NCBI GenBank assembly: GCA_016794925.1
Contig: JAEUIW010000011.1
Coordinates: 50,695 to 114,694 of the forward strand
Source of the DNA: Phycisphaerae bacterium
Lineage (GTDB): Bacteria; Planctomycetota; Phycisphaerae; Phycisphaerales; UBA1924
Length of the DNA: 64,000 nucleotides
Direction of reading: 5' to 3'
Shown here: positions 52,833 to 61,743 of the stretch, one piece after another
Position numbering within the stretch: the first letter of the stretch is position 1
How the letters are laid out: the number at the start of each line of letters is the position of its first letter
The notes under the pieces: generated by a model
Seen by the model: the letters and a program-made list of their open reading frames with translations, nothing else
What the model was told of the DNA's origin: nothing
Database searches by the model: none
Made by a program: the position numbers and the translations under genes

Positions 52833-54851
52833 TCAGTTCGAGGCCTCGGCGGCCCTCTGCAGCACGTTGATACCCGTGTCCAGATCCTTCAGGTCGAGGT
52901 TCATGCGAAGATCGCGCACGTCGTCGCCGACGATGTACACCCGCAGGGGTCGCATCGCGTCGCGGAGCGCATCGAAATAGAGCCCGGCGCGGTACAGCGC
53001 GGGATTGGCGCGATACGCCGCGAGCTGCCCCACGTAGCGGGCGGCACGCCCCCGTTCGCCGAGGTGCCGCTCCCAGCGATCGGCCCGTGCCGTCTCGATC
53101 AGGGCCGCGGCCCGTCCGCCGGCACGGGCCAGCAGCTCCTCGATGCGGGCCTTCTGTTTCTCCGCCCCCGCATCGTCCTTGCCCATCTCGCTCAGCCGGT
53201 CGATCTCCGAAGCGATGGTCCGGGCCAGGTCCAGGCTGCCCACCGCGGCGGTCAGGGTATCGACCTCCTCCCGACGCGCACCTTCGACCGCGGACTGCCG
53301 ACGCTGCTCGTTGAGCACCACGCGCTCGAACTGCGCCGCCGCGTCCCGCGGGGGGTGCGAGCTCTCGAGCGTAACGGAGAGCACCCGCACGCCGGCGTCG
53401 AGCGTGTCGAAGCGGGCCGCGATGCGCCGCAGCAGCTCCCGCGAGGCCTCGGTCCGCTTGCGACCGAGCACGTCGTCCTCGGTCAGGGTCGCCAGGTAGG
53501 TCAGCGCCTCGCGCCGCGCCACCGCCGTCAGCAGCGACTGCCGCATCTCCGGCGGGGCCAGGCGATCGTACTTCTCGAGGTCCGACACGACATACAGCAG
53601 GGGGATCTCGACGGCGATGAGCGCCAGGTCGCGGACGCCGGGCCGATCGTTCGTGCCGCCCAGCGCCTCCGAGAGGCTCGGCTGCACGATCGCGTACACC
53701 TCGTCCACGCCGTGATCGGTCTTCCACAGAATCGGCTGGCCCTCGTTCCCCGGCGGGAGCGTCGCCAGTTCCACCCGCTTGACGCTCGTGGTGTTCGCCG
53801 AATCCACCCATTCGATCGGCCAGGGCGCCTTGAGATACGCGCCCGGCTCGAGCTGGCGCTCCAGCCGACCGCTCCGCAGCAGCAGCCCCCGCTCGTTGGG
53901 CTCGATCACCTCGACGGCCGTCATCAGCCACACCACGCCCACGCCGATCAGCACCAGCACCAGCACCGAGCGTGAGAGCAGCCGGTAAAACCAGCTCGAA
54001 GTCACATCGAACCCGAACTGGTAGTTGATCGCCCCGCTCACCGATTCGGCGATCTTGTCGGGGGCCGCCGCGAACGACAGGAACCGACTGTCGAACGCCG
54101 GGCGGGGCACCTCGCCCGCCTTCCGCGGACGGTACAGGTTCAGCAGGAGGTTGAGCACCACCTCGGCGCCCATCGCCACGCTGAACACGCACAACGCCGC
54201 GGGCACGTACCGCAGCATCGCGGGAAAACCGGCCAGGTCCGCGAAGTGCGCCACCGCCAGGACCAGCCCCACCAGCGCCGAGCCCACCGCCGCGGCCGCC
54301 CCGCCCCGGAGGTTCGCCCACACGGGCTGCTTGGCCATGCCCGACACGAAACGCGCGAAGATAAAGCCCGCGATTGCCGCGCACAGGCCGATCGCGATCG
54401 CCCAGCCCCGCTGCGGCGGGGCCACGAACGTGTCCGGGTTCAGCGAGCCCTTCGCGGAAGCGAAACGCAAGAGCCCCAGCGCCGCGAAACTCGACGCCAC
54501 CAGCACCGAGACCGCCGGCATCAGCACCCGGTGCATCCACGCCAGCCGACGCGCCGCCAGGCGGAGGTCGCCGGAGGCCTGGTCGAACACCGACGACTGC
54601 CGCAGCGCCGCCGCCGCGAGCGACTCTTCTTCGAGGGCCTCGATCCGCTCCCGTCGGTGCTGGTCGAACACAACACCCAGCGCCAGCCAGATCACGCCGC
54701 CCACGAGCACGAAAATCGCTCCCGTGAACGCGGCATGGTCCCGACCCAGGATCCCGTAGATCAGCAGCGTGAGCCCGACGATCACCTGGAGGAGGAGCCC
54801 CAGGAACGCCACACCCGTCGCGCGCCGGTAGCTGAGATGGTCGCCCTTCAT
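52833..54851 (-). CDS. SPFH/Band 7 protein 1 with N-terminal polytopic membrane domain (HflK-like)
   Basis: A 672-residue protein whose N-terminal 300 residues have about seven hydrophobic helices (near 13-33, 40-60, 108-130, 149-168, 184-204, 213-235, 294-312), and whose C-terminal half is an SPFH domain (VEVIEPNERGLLLRSGRLER, EPGAYLKAPWPIEWV, VYAIVQPSLSEALGGTNDRP). HflK normally has a single helix, so this is a membrane-domain fusion. The C-terminal region is helical and charged (AEKQKARIEELLARAGGRAA). GGAG precedes the ATG. It is the first gene of the operon and is divergent from a second ABC permease gene. Confidence 0.82.
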   Translation of the reverse strand: MKGDHLSYRRATGVAFLGLLLQVIVGLTLLIYGILGRDHAAFTGAIFVLVGGVIWLALGVVFDQHRRERIEALEEESLAAAALRQSSVFDQASGDLRLAARRLAWMHRVLMPAVSVLVASSFAALGLLRFASAKGSLNPDTFVAPPQRGWAIAIGLCAAIAGFIFARFVSGMAKQPVWANLRGGAAAAVGSALVGLVLAVAHFADLAGFPAMLRYVPAALCVFSVAMGAEVVLNLLLNLYRPRKAGEVPRPAFDSRFLSFAAAPDKIAESVSGAINYQFGFDVTSSWFYRLLSRSVLVLVLIGVGVVWLMTAVEVIEPNERGLLLRSGRLERQLEPGAYLKAPWPIEWVDSANTTSVKRVELATLPPGNEGQPILWKTDHGVDEVYAIVQPSLSEALGGTNDRPGVRDLALIAVEIPLLYVVSDLEKYDRLAPPEMRQSLLTAVARREALTYLATLTEDDVLGRKRTEASRELLRRIAARFDTLDAGVRVLSVTLESSHPPRDAAAQFERVVLNEQRRQSAVEGARREEVDTLTAAVGSLDLARTIASEIDRLSEMGKDDAGAEKQKARIEELLARAGGRAAALIETARADRWERHLGERGRAARYVGQLAAYRANPALYRAGLYFDALRDAMRPLRVYIVGDDVRDLRMNLDLKDLDTGINVLQRAAEASN

Positions 54852-55357
54852 GTTCGCTCCGTACCCACCGATCGACCCGCCACTCCCCCATGACCCCGCG
54901 CCCGGAAAGGCAACGGACCCCCGCGACGGCCCCGCCCGCCCAACCCGTCTCCCCCGAGCCCGGCTCGTCCCGCGCTTCCATGTCCGGCGCCCGCGTGTGC
55001 GCGGCGAGCCCGGCCGGAGTCAAACCCGCTCCCGAACGGGAGTCCCAATTGTGCCCGCTCCGGGCAGCCGTGTCCACACGCACGAATCGGAGCCAATGCC
55101 GACGGACTCCCGGCTCATGAAACGGGAACCCGACCTCGGGCCGTCCCGGATGAGCAACTTTGAATGCGTGCGCGAACCGAACGGCTCCGACACTCGTTGA
55201 TGTACGACTGGCTCCGCCCTATGTTCGTCGTTCGGTCGAGGGAGGTTCGATCCCGTTGCAGCCAGGCGGTTGACCAATCCCGCCCGACCTTGGGCGAGTC
55301 CGGAACCCTCTCCCCGAGAACGTTCCCCACCCCCTTCCCCCCGGGGCCCGATCCGGC
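54852..55357. other. Divergent intergenic region of the SPFH/ABC locus
   Basis: About 500 bases between two divergent transcripts. No gene or clear sigma70 promoter could be defined. A short inverted repeat CTCCCG-AA-CGGGAG lies at 55029-55042. The shared region suggests joint control of the two sides. Confidence 0.4.
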
Positions 55358-56716
55358 ATGTTCGGTCAAACGCTCACCATCGCGCGCAACACGTTCGTCG
55401 AGAGCGTTCGACAGCCGATCTACTTCATCCTGATCCTGGTCTGCGGCGTGCTTCAGGTGTTCACCACCTGGGGGACCAACTTCTCACTGGGCTACACCGA
55501 CTCGTCGGAGGTCTCCGGGGACAACAAGCTGCTGCTGGATATCGGCCTGGGGAGCGTGTTCGTCTGCGGCACCCTACTGGCCTCGTTCATCGCCACGGCG
55601 GTGGTGTCGCGCGAGATCGACAACCGGACCATCCTGACCGTGGTGAGCAAGCCCGTCTCACGGCCCACCGTGATCCTGGGCAAGTACCTCGGCGTCGTCA
55701 CCGCCATCCTCATCGCCATCGCGCTGATGCTGCTCTTCCTGCTGCTGGCGGTCCGCCACGGCGTGATGTCCAAGGCGGCCGACGAGCTCGACGGGCCCGT
55801 CATCGTATTCGGCATCGGCGCGGCGTTCGCCGCCATTCTCATCGGCCTCTGGTGCAATTTCTTCTACGGTTGGGTCTTCGCCCAAACCGCCTCGCTGTCC
55901 ATGCTGCCGCTGATGACGGTCGCGTATCTCCTGGTGTTGCTCGTCAAGAAGGACTGGTCGTGGCAACCCCTCGGGGCCGACCTGAAGCCCCAGATCCTCA
56001 TGGCCTGCGGCGCGTTGGCGCTGGCCCTGGTCGTGCTCACGGCGGTGGCGACCGCGGCATCGACCCGGCTTGGCCAAGTCGCCACCATCTGCATCGCGTT
56101 CGGGGCCCTCCTGCTTGGGCTGCTGTCGAACACCTTGTTCGGGTCCTTCACGTTCCAGAACGACACGGTCGCTCGCATCCGCGCCGTGGAGGCGCTCAAG
56201 CCCGGGATGGAGCCCTTCCGCGCCGCGGGCGACTCCCTCACGGTGACCCTCGAATCGGCCCCTCGCCGTTCGGTTCAGCCGGGGGATTCCTTCTATTACG
56301 GGCCCAATCCGAGCGGCTTTGACCTGCTCGTGCCGACGTTCCCCCGATACACCGGCGACCTCTCCGACCGCGAGACCATGCTGAGCGTTCGCTCACCCGC
56401 CGCGCTCGTGATCACTGCCTACAGCTCGGAAAATCGCACGTTGACGGTCCTGAACGCGGGCGAGGGCCTCGCCATGGATACTCCGCCCCGAACCGGCGAT
56501 TACGTGTTCCTGAAGCCGACTCGGATGAATGTGGCCGCGGTCGTGTTATGGGGCGTGATACCCAACTTCCAGTTTTTCTGGTTGCTGGATGCCATCACGC
56601 AGAACCAGAAGATACCCGCGGCGCATATCGTCATTGTGCTTCTTTACGCCGCCGCGCAGGTCGGGGCGTTTCTTTCCTTGGCGGTCTTACTCTTCCAGGA
56701 ACGCGAGACAGGATAA
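55358..56716 (+). CDS. Second ABC-2 type transporter permease (no adjacent ATPase)
   Basis: A 452-residue polytopic membrane protein. Helices include PIYFILILVCGVLQVFTTW near 19-37, ASFIATAVVSREIDNR near 72, where the conserved amphipathic segment and Arg-Glu-Ile form the ABC-2 coupling element, then ILIAIALMLLFLLLAV near 122 and several more up to residue 260. A soluble domain of about 130 residues (TFQNDTVARIRAVEALKPG to about 390) interrupts before the final helices. No ATPase gene adjoins it. It may use the ATPase of the divergent operon. The ATG lacks a good Shine-Dalgarno sequence. Confidence 0.8.
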   Translation: MFGQTLTIARNTFVESVRQPIYFILILVCGVLQVFTTWGTNFSLGYTDSSEVSGDNKLLLDIGLGSVFVCGTLLASFIATAVVSREIDNRTILTVVSKPVSRPTVILGKYLGVVTAILIAIALMLLFLLLAVRHGVMSKAADELDGPVIVFGIGAAFAAILIGLWCNFFYGWVFAQTASLSMLPLMTVAYLLVLLVKKDWSWQPLGADLKPQILMACGALALALVVLTAVATAASTRLGQVATICIAFGALLLGLLSNTLFGSFTFQNDTVARIRAVEALKPGMEPFRAAGDSLTVTLESAPRRSVQPGDSFYYGPNPSGFDLLVPTFPRYTGDLSDRETMLSVRSPAALVITAYSSENRTLTVLNAGEGLAMDTPPRTGDYVFLKPTRMNVAAVVLWGVIPNFQFFWLLDAITQNQKIPAAHIVIVLLYAAAQVGAFLSLAVLLFQERETG

Positions 56717-56797
56717 GATGGGCGACGCCCGAGGGCGTCATGCCCGGATCGTGGGGAGGCTCTTCAACGGGTTTCCTGCTCACGAAGGAGACGCAAC

Positions 56798-57052
56798 ATG
56801 GGTGCGCAGAGACTGGACAACATGGCCAAGATCAAGCTCGGAGTCGCGGGGGGAATTCTCGCCGTTGCGGGCGTGCTGATCGCCAACGCGGCGGGCATCA
56901 TCGACCTTTCGAAGGTCTTCGGCGGCTCCGCCCCGCCCAAGGTGAAGTCGGCCGAGGTCATCAACGAGAAGCAGCTCGAAAAGGCCAACGCAGAGGTCGA
57001 AAAATGGGAGGAAGAGAATTCCAGCCCCGAGGCGATCCGCACCGGCTCCTGA
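56798..57052 (+). CDS. Small single-pass membrane protein A (tandem paralogue)
   Basis: An 84-residue protein: a short polar start (MGAQRLDNMAKIK), one helix (LGVAGGILAVAGVLIANAAGI, about 14-34), then IDLSKVFGGSAPPKVKSAEV, and an acidic, lysine-rich helix (EKQLEKANAEVEKWEEEN). The inner ATG at MAKIK is an alternative start. The next gene has the same layout and related sequence (IKL.V...L..AG.LIAN..G.I.LS), so the two are a tandem duplication. They follow the ABC permease on the same strand (81 bases). Function unknown; possible small subunit of the transporter. Confidence 0.65.
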   Translation: MGAQRLDNMAKIKLGVAGGILAVAGVLIANAAGIIDLSKVFGGSAPPKVKSAEVINEKQLEKANAEVEKWEEENSSPEAIRTGS

Positions 57053-57131
57053 GGACCCGCGTCCCGACCCGGCAACGTGTCGCCGAACCAGCCCACCACG
57101 CGACCCGCTCGCGTTCGCGGAGCATCAAACG

Positions 57132-57374
57132 ATGGCGTCCAAGGACCTCGATATGGCCTCGAAGATCAAGCTGGCCGTGGCGCTGGTGGTGCTCGCGGCG
57201 GCGGGCCTGCTGATCGCCAACCAGTTCGGGCTCATCAACCTTTCGGGCCCCCCAAAGGTGGATCAGGGCAAAAACCCCATGACCACCGAGGAGCAGAAGA
57301 AGGCCGAGAAGGAGCTCGAGGAGATGGAAGAAGAGGCCAAACAAAACCCCGAATCGATCCCCGCACGGGGCTGA
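57132..57374 (+). CDS. Small single-pass membrane protein B (tandem paralogue)
   Basis: An 80-residue paralogue of the preceding protein: MASKDLDMASKIKLAV leads to one helix (LAVALVVLAAAGLLIANQFGL), then INLSGPPKVDQGK and an acidic helix (EEQKKAEKELEEMEEEAKQN). The shared core is IKL-(helix)-LIAN.(F/A)G(L/I)I.LS followed by a PPKV. segment. The gene is 79 bases after the first copy and ends 23 bases before the convergent glycosyltransferase gene. Its coding status is supported by the paralogy, since the conserved features lie in the same frame in both copies. Confidence 0.65.
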   Translation: MASKDLDMASKIKLAVALVVLAAAGLLIANQFGLINLSGPPKVDQGKNPMTTEEQKKAEKELEEMEEEAKQNPESIPARG

Positions 57375-57397
57375 ACGGGCGTTCGGTGACCCTCGCT

Positions 57398-58945
57398 TCA
57401 GGCCGAGCGTGAACGTCCCAGCCGCTGCGCGTCGATCGCCTGCCGGTACACCTGCACGCACTTCGTGGCGGCCCCTTCCCACGTGAGCTTGCGCAGCTCG
57501 AACGATCCGTGCTCACGCATGGTCCTGCCCAGCGGCGGGTGGCGCAGCACCGCGACGATCTTGTTCGCCATCTCGTCGATGTCCCAGAAATCGACCTTCA
57601 GCGCGTGCGTGAGAACCTCGCTCACGCCCGACTGCTTCGAGATGATCACCGGCACGTCGTTGCGCATGGCCTCGAGCGGCGCGATGCCGAACGGCTCGCT
57701 CACGCTGGGCATCACGTAGCAGTCCGCCATGCGGTAGATGCGGTCCACCTGCGGCCCGCGCAGGAAGCCCGCGAACAGCACCCGGTGCCCGATCCCCAGC
57801 GCCGCGGCCTCCTCGATCATCCGCACCGCCATGTCCCCGGACCCGGCCACCACGAACTTCGCGTCCGGCACCTTCTCCAGCACCCGCTTGGCGGCGCGGA
57901 TGAAATACTCGGGCCCCTTCTGCATCGTGATCCTGCCCAGGAACAGCACGATCCGGTCGCGGGTCCGGATCGATGTCCCGTCGGCGGGTTGCGCCGACGC
58001 CGAATCGATGCCGTTGTACACCACCTCGATCCGCGACGGGTCGATCCCGTAACGGCCGACGCAGATCGAGCGCGTCAGGTTCGACACCGCGATCACGCGC
58101 AGCGCCGAGAGCATCCCGCGCCGCTCGATGTCGTACACGCGCTGATTGACGTGCTCGCCCGAGCGGTCGAACTCCGTCGAATGCACGTGGACCACCAGCG
58201 GCTTGCCGCTCGCGCGCGCCAACGCGATTCCCGCCGGGTACGTCAGCCAATCGTGCGCGTGGATCACGTCGAACCGCCGGCCCCGCGTCAGGCCCACGCA
58301 CAGCCGCGCATACCGCTCCGCGTCGCCGACCAGGTCCCCCATGTACCCGTGCCCCGCGCCCGACTGCACCACCCACGAGCCCCCTCCCGATCCCGCTCCG
58401 CTTTCGGTCCCGTCATCCCAATCCCCCAGCTCGTCCTCACCCGCCGTGCCCACGAGACCGGATTCCGCTCCCGCCACCGCCGCGCCCTCGATCGCGGACC
58501 CGGCACGACGGGCCCGACCCCCGACCGCCCCACCCGCCCCGTACGGGCTGCGGAACCGCGCCGGCACACCCAGCAAGCGGGCACGACGGAAGCCCGGTGC
58601 CACGCCCGGCATCCCCACCGCCGATCGCGGACCATCCGCTCCGACACTATCCCCACCGTCCCCATCCGCTCCAACGCCCCCCGCGCGCTCCGATTCGCTC
58701 GCTGTTGACGACCGCGTCGCACCCGTCTCGCCCCCCCGCCACCCCTCACCCGAGGCGGTCGGAGATTCCGAATCCGGGCTCAGCAGCGTGATGTGCGACG
58801 CCGCGGATCGGTCCACGGGGCGCGGCAGAACGAACAGCACCTCCTGACCCAGGCGGTCCAACGCCTTGGTCAAGCCATAGCACGCCGTGCCCAGACCTCC
58901 GGCGATGAACGGCGGAAATTCCCAACCCAGCATCAGTATCCGCAT
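57398..58945 (-). CDS. GT4 family glycosyltransferase with low-complexity insert
   Basis: A 515-residue retaining glycosyltransferase of the glycogen-synthase-like GT4 type. MRILMLGWEFPPFIAGGLGT is the start and sugar-nucleotide loop (GGLG). FDVIHAHDWLTYPAG near 222, VYNGID near 308, VLFLGRITMQKGPEYFI near 333 and the E-x7-E motif SEPFGIAPLEAM near 425 complete the fold. Between about 50 and 195 lies a Gly/Ala/Ser/Asp-rich insert with no conserved motif (for example GGVGADGDGGDSVGADG). Related enzymes go straight from the N-terminal loop to the next strand, so this is a linker expansion. GGAG precedes the ATG. Donor and acceptor cannot be read; maltodextrin or surface glycan are options. Confidence 0.85.
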   Translation of the reverse strand: MRILMLGWEFPPFIAGGLGTACYGLTKALDRLGQEVLFVLPRPVDRSAASHITLLSPDSESPTASGEGWRGGETGATRSSTASESERAGGVGADGDGGDSVGADGPRSAVGMPGVAPGFRRARLLGVPARFRSPYGAGGAVGGRARRAGSAIEGAAVAGAESGLVGTAGEDELGDWDDGTESGAGSGGGSWVVQSGAGHGYMGDLVGDAERYARLCVGLTRGRRFDVIHAHDWLTYPAGIALARASGKPLVVHVHSTEFDRSGEHVNQRVYDIERRGMLSALRVIAVSNLTRSICVGRYGIDPSRIEVVYNGIDSASAQPADGTSIRTRDRIVLFLGRITMQKGPEYFIRAAKRVLEKVPDAKFVVAGSGDMAVRMIEEAAALGIGHRVLFAGFLRGPQVDRIYRMADCYVMPSVSEPFGIAPLEAMRNDVPVIISKQSGVSEVLTHALKVDFWDIDEMANKIVAVLRHPPLGRTMREHGSFELRKLTWEGAATKCVQVYRQAIDAQRLGRSRSA

Positions 58946-59066
58946 GGCCCACGCTCCACGTCCGATTCCTCTGCCCGACGCAACGACCACGCCCCGGGCC
59001 CGACGGTCCACGCGACCCGCCGTCGATCGCAGCCTGATCCCCGTCGCTTCCGCCGCCGGCCGCGAC

Positions 59067-59555
59067 TCAACCGTTCCCGGGCCCGGCCGCCATGTCGCCC
59101 AGACGCCGGAAACACGCCTCGTACGCCAGCAGGAGCACGCACACGCGCTCGGCATCCGGCGGCGAACCCGTCAGCGCGGCCGGCAGCGGCGACGAGAACG
59201 TGAACAGCTTGTCCTCACTGCGGTAGTGATCCACCTTGAGCTCGACGCCGTCCACCCCCAGCTCGATCAGTTCGTCGGCCAGCAACTCCTCGATGTGGTC
59301 GCCGGTGTGCTCCAGATCCGATTCCACCGATTCGCTCAGCCATCGGTCCGGCGTCACCATGCTCAATCGCAGCCCGGCCGCCTCCGTGTCCAGCCGATAG
59401 AACGCGGGAGCGGACGACTCCTTTGCGGCACACTCCAGCCGTGGCCCGGCCACCCCCACCCCCGACACCACCGCGCCGAACACGCCCGACGCGCGCGCGC
59501 GCGCCGCCACGGCGTCGAGCAACGCGGCGGAGGAGGCGACGGCGGGTCGGGTCAT
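59067..59555 (-). CDS. Hypothetical protein, family not recognised
   Basis: A 162-residue soluble protein. AAGGAG six bases before the ATG gives the start MTRPAVASSA firmly. The visible parts are a helix (ALLDAVAARARAS), a strand-rich middle (RLECAAKESSAPAFYRLDTE; GLRLSMVTPDRWLSESVESD), an acidic helix (DHIEELLADELIELGVDG) and a C-terminal helix (AERVCVLLLAYEACFRRLG). No catalytic signature is evident. It lies 121 bases upstream of the GT4 gene on the same strand, so co-transcription is possible. The fold is not identified. Confidence 0.65.
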   Translation of the reverse strand: MTRPAVASSAALLDAVAARARASGVFGAVVSGVGVAGPRLECAAKESSAPAFYRLDTEAAGLRLSMVTPDRWLSESVESDLEHTGDHIEELLADELIELGVDGVELKVDHYRSEDKLFTFSSPLPAALTGSPPDAERVCVLLLAYEACFRRLGDMAAGPGNG

Positions 59556-59797
59556 CACAGACTCCTTACATGCGCGAGTTCCGAGTCGGGCAACTGGCAC
59601 TCACGACCCCGGCACACATTCGGACCACCACCAAGGAGGAGGCTCCCCCCGGTTGACGGGTGCCGGATGGAATTCAGGGGCCCGTAGCGTAGGCCCGGAC
59701 CGCACCCGCACCCAACTCTGCCGGCTCGACTCGAACGCCGCCGGGGACTAGCCTCCTCCCCACGAGACGATCCGGCGCACGGGTTCCGGCGCGTCAC

Positions 59798-59881
59798 GCC
59801 CAGGTGGCGAAATTGGCAGACGCACTACCTTGAGGTGGTAGCGCCCGCAAGGGCATGGAGGTTCGACTCCTCTCCTGGGCA
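59798..59881 (+). tRNA. tRNA-Leu (anticodon GAG)
   Basis: Acceptor stem GCCCAGG (59798-59804) pairs with CCTGGGC (59874-59880), discriminator A at 59881. The anticodon stem CTACC/GGTAG encloses TTGAGGT, anticodon GAG. A long variable arm (GCCC...GGGC) identifies a class II tRNA, as expected for leucine. The T arm is GGAGG-TTCGACT-CCTCT. A weak upstream promoter TCGACT (59726) - 17 bases - TAGCCT (59749) is possible. No CCA is encoded. Confidence 0.96.
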
Positions 59882-60299
59882 TTGCCGGACCGCCCCGACG
59901 CCCGCCACCGGGCTTGGTACTGCGCGCACGCCGACCGGCCGTTCCCGCGGCACGGTCCCCACGGTCGCCCGCCTCCGGCTCGACCCGACACCATCCTCAA
60001 ACGCGCGGCCGCACGTCTTTCCCAACCACGAGCGGTGGAGTCCCCGTTCCGGTCCGACGCCCTCGGGCGACCGCTTCGCGGTACCGCACGCACGTTCGGC
60101 GTGAATAACCCAGCCGACCACCGGAACAGCCCTCCGAACCCGGACCGCGGCCCCGACTTCCGTCGCCCGAGCGTCGGGACTCTCAAGCGCCACGCGAACG
60201 TGGCCGATAGACCCCGGCAAACGTGCGCCCGTGTCCCCGCGACGCGGCGGAAACCCGGGGCGCGATTCGGACCGGCGGCGTCGGACGGGAGCGAAGCAC
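59882..60299. other. Intergenic stretch between tRNA-Leu and cheW
   Basis: About 420 GC-rich bases. Several open frames cross it on both strands but are Arg/Pro-rich and match nothing. No promoter for the che genes could be defined by eye. Confidence 0.5.
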
Positions 60300-60803
60300 A
60301 TGAGCCCCATCATCACGGCCCAACCGCGCGAGCGCGCGACCGACCGCGGCGCCGCGATCGCGCAGTACGTCGTCTTCGGGCTGGGCGACGAGGAATTCGC
60401 CGTCGACATCCTGGCGGTGCAGGAGATCAGCCGCCCGACCGCGCTCACGCGCGTGCCGCGCGCCGCGCGCGGCGTCGAGGGCGTGATCAACCTGCGCGGC
60501 CGCGTGATCCCCGTGGTGGACGCGCGAGCCCGCCTCGGGATGCCGTCCCCCGTCGCCGCGGGCGACGAGCGATCGCGGATCATCGTCGTCGGCGTCGGCG
60601 GACGCACGCTCGGGTTCATCGTGGACCGCGTGCACGAGGTGCTCCGCGTCGGCGCCGCGCAACTCGAGCCCGCGCCGGCGAGTGAATCGGGCGCGGGCGT
60701 CGTTTCGGGCGTTGCGCGCCCGGCCGACCGCATGATCGCCGTGCTGGATCTGGACCGGCTCTTCGGCACGATGGACGCCGCGTGCCCGATCACGCGAGGG
60801 TGA
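60300..60803 (+). CDS. cheW: Chemotaxis coupling protein CheW
   Basis: A 167-residue adaptor that links chemoreceptors to CheA. The ATG at 60300 follows GGGAG. The CheW core is complete: AQYVVFGLGDEEFAVDIL near 22-39, VQEISRPTALTRVPRAARGV, EGVINLRGRVIPVVDAR near 63-79 and the final part VLDLDRLF. Typical receptor-contact residues lie in the INLRGRVIPVVD segment. Overlap or coupling with cheR is close (two bases between stop and next ATG). No chemoreceptor or flagellar gene is in view, so it may equally belong to a surface-motility or other Che-like system. Confidence 0.93.
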   Translation: MSPIITAQPRERATDRGAAIAQYVVFGLGDEEFAVDILAVQEISRPTALTRVPRAARGVEGVINLRGRVIPVVDARARLGMPSPVAAGDERSRIIVVGVGGRTLGFIVDRVHEVLRVGAAQLEPAPASESGAGVVSGVARPADRMIAVLDLDRLFGTMDAACPITRG

Positions 60804-60805
60804 AG

Positions 60806-61711
60806 ATGGGCGCAGGCCCGGGAAAGGACGCACGCGCCATGCCGCCGACGACGCCCGACGTTCCCATGACCGACCCGCAGTTCCTGTGCCTGGCGGGGAT
60901 CATCCACGAACGCTCGGGCATCCGGCTCGCGCCGGCCAAGAAGCACGTGCTCGAGTCACGACTGGGCGCGCGCCTCGGCGAACTCGGGCTCGACGACTAC
61001 GACCAGTACGCGACGTTCCTGACCATCGGCCCGTACCGCGACGACGAGTTCCAGGAGATGTTCGGCCGGATCGCGGTCAACGAGAACTCGTTCTTCCGCA
61101 ATCAGCCGCAGCTCGAGCTCTTCGAGAAGCGGCTCCTCGCACGCCTGATCGAGTCGCGCTCGGCCCGGAAGCGACTGCGGATCTGGTCCGTCGCCTGCTC
61201 CACCGGCGAGGAGCCGTACACGCTCGCGATCCTGGCGCACCGCACGCTGGGCGTGCGGCTGCCCGACTGGCGGGTCGAGGTGCTCGGCACCGATCTCTCT
61301 GAGAAGGCGCTCGAGACCGCCCGCGCGGCCCGATACGGCGCATCGTCGCTCGCCGCCGTCGGCCCCCTGAACCGGCGCCGCTACTTCCACCAGGAGGGAG
61401 AAACCTACCACGTCGCCACCTCCATCCGGTCGATGGTCGCATTCGAGACGCAGAACCTGAAGGACCGGCTCGCGGCCCGGAGGCACGGCGCGTGGGACGC
61501 CATCTTCTGCCGCAACCTCCTCTCCGAGCTCGACGACGCCACCCACCGCGACGCCCTGGCGTTGTTCGACGAACAGCTCGCCGAGGACGGTTGCCTGCTC
61601 ATCGGGCACAACGAGACGCTCCGCGACTCCGACGGCCGCTTCGAGCCCCTCCCGGTGCCGCGCGCGTTCGCGTACCGGAGGGCCGACGCCCACGCGACTC
61701 CACCGGAATGA
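60806..61711 (+). CDS. cheR: Chemotaxis protein methyltransferase CheR
   Basis: SAM-dependent methyltransferase that modifies glutamates of chemoreceptors. The ATG at 60806 has GAGG six bases upstream; this gives 301 residues. The N-terminal helical domain (ILHERSG-like IIHERSGIRLAPAKKHVLESRL near 32) is followed by the Rossmann part: IWSVACSTGEEPYTLAI near 128, LGTDLSEKALETARAARYG near 156 and AIFCRNLL near 232, with EVNENSFFR-like NENSFFRNQP near 90. These are the CheR signatures. No CheB is seen before the window edge; it may lie further on. Confidence 0.93.
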   Translation: MGAGPGKDARAMPPTTPDVPMTDPQFLCLAGIIHERSGIRLAPAKKHVLESRLGARLGELGLDDYDQYATFLTIGPYRDDEFQEMFGRIAVNENSFFRNQPQLELFEKRLLARLIESRSARKRLRIWSVACSTGEEPYTLAILAHRTLGVRLPDWRVEVLGTDLSEKALETARAARYGASSLAAVGPLNRRRYFHQEGETYHVATSIRSMVAFETQNLKDRLAARRHGAWDAIFCRNLLSELDDATHRDALALFDEQLAEDGCLLIGHNETLRDSDGRFEPLPVPRAFAYRRADAHATPPE

Positions 61712-61743
61712 TCACCCGTTCCGCCCGCGAGGAAACCGATCCC

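Noticed and set aside
59825..60946. 373-codon minus-strand frame across tRNA-Leu and cheW
   Set aside because: It runs antisense through a tRNA and the start of cheW/cheR; it reads as Arg/Ser/Pro-rich sequence with no motif.
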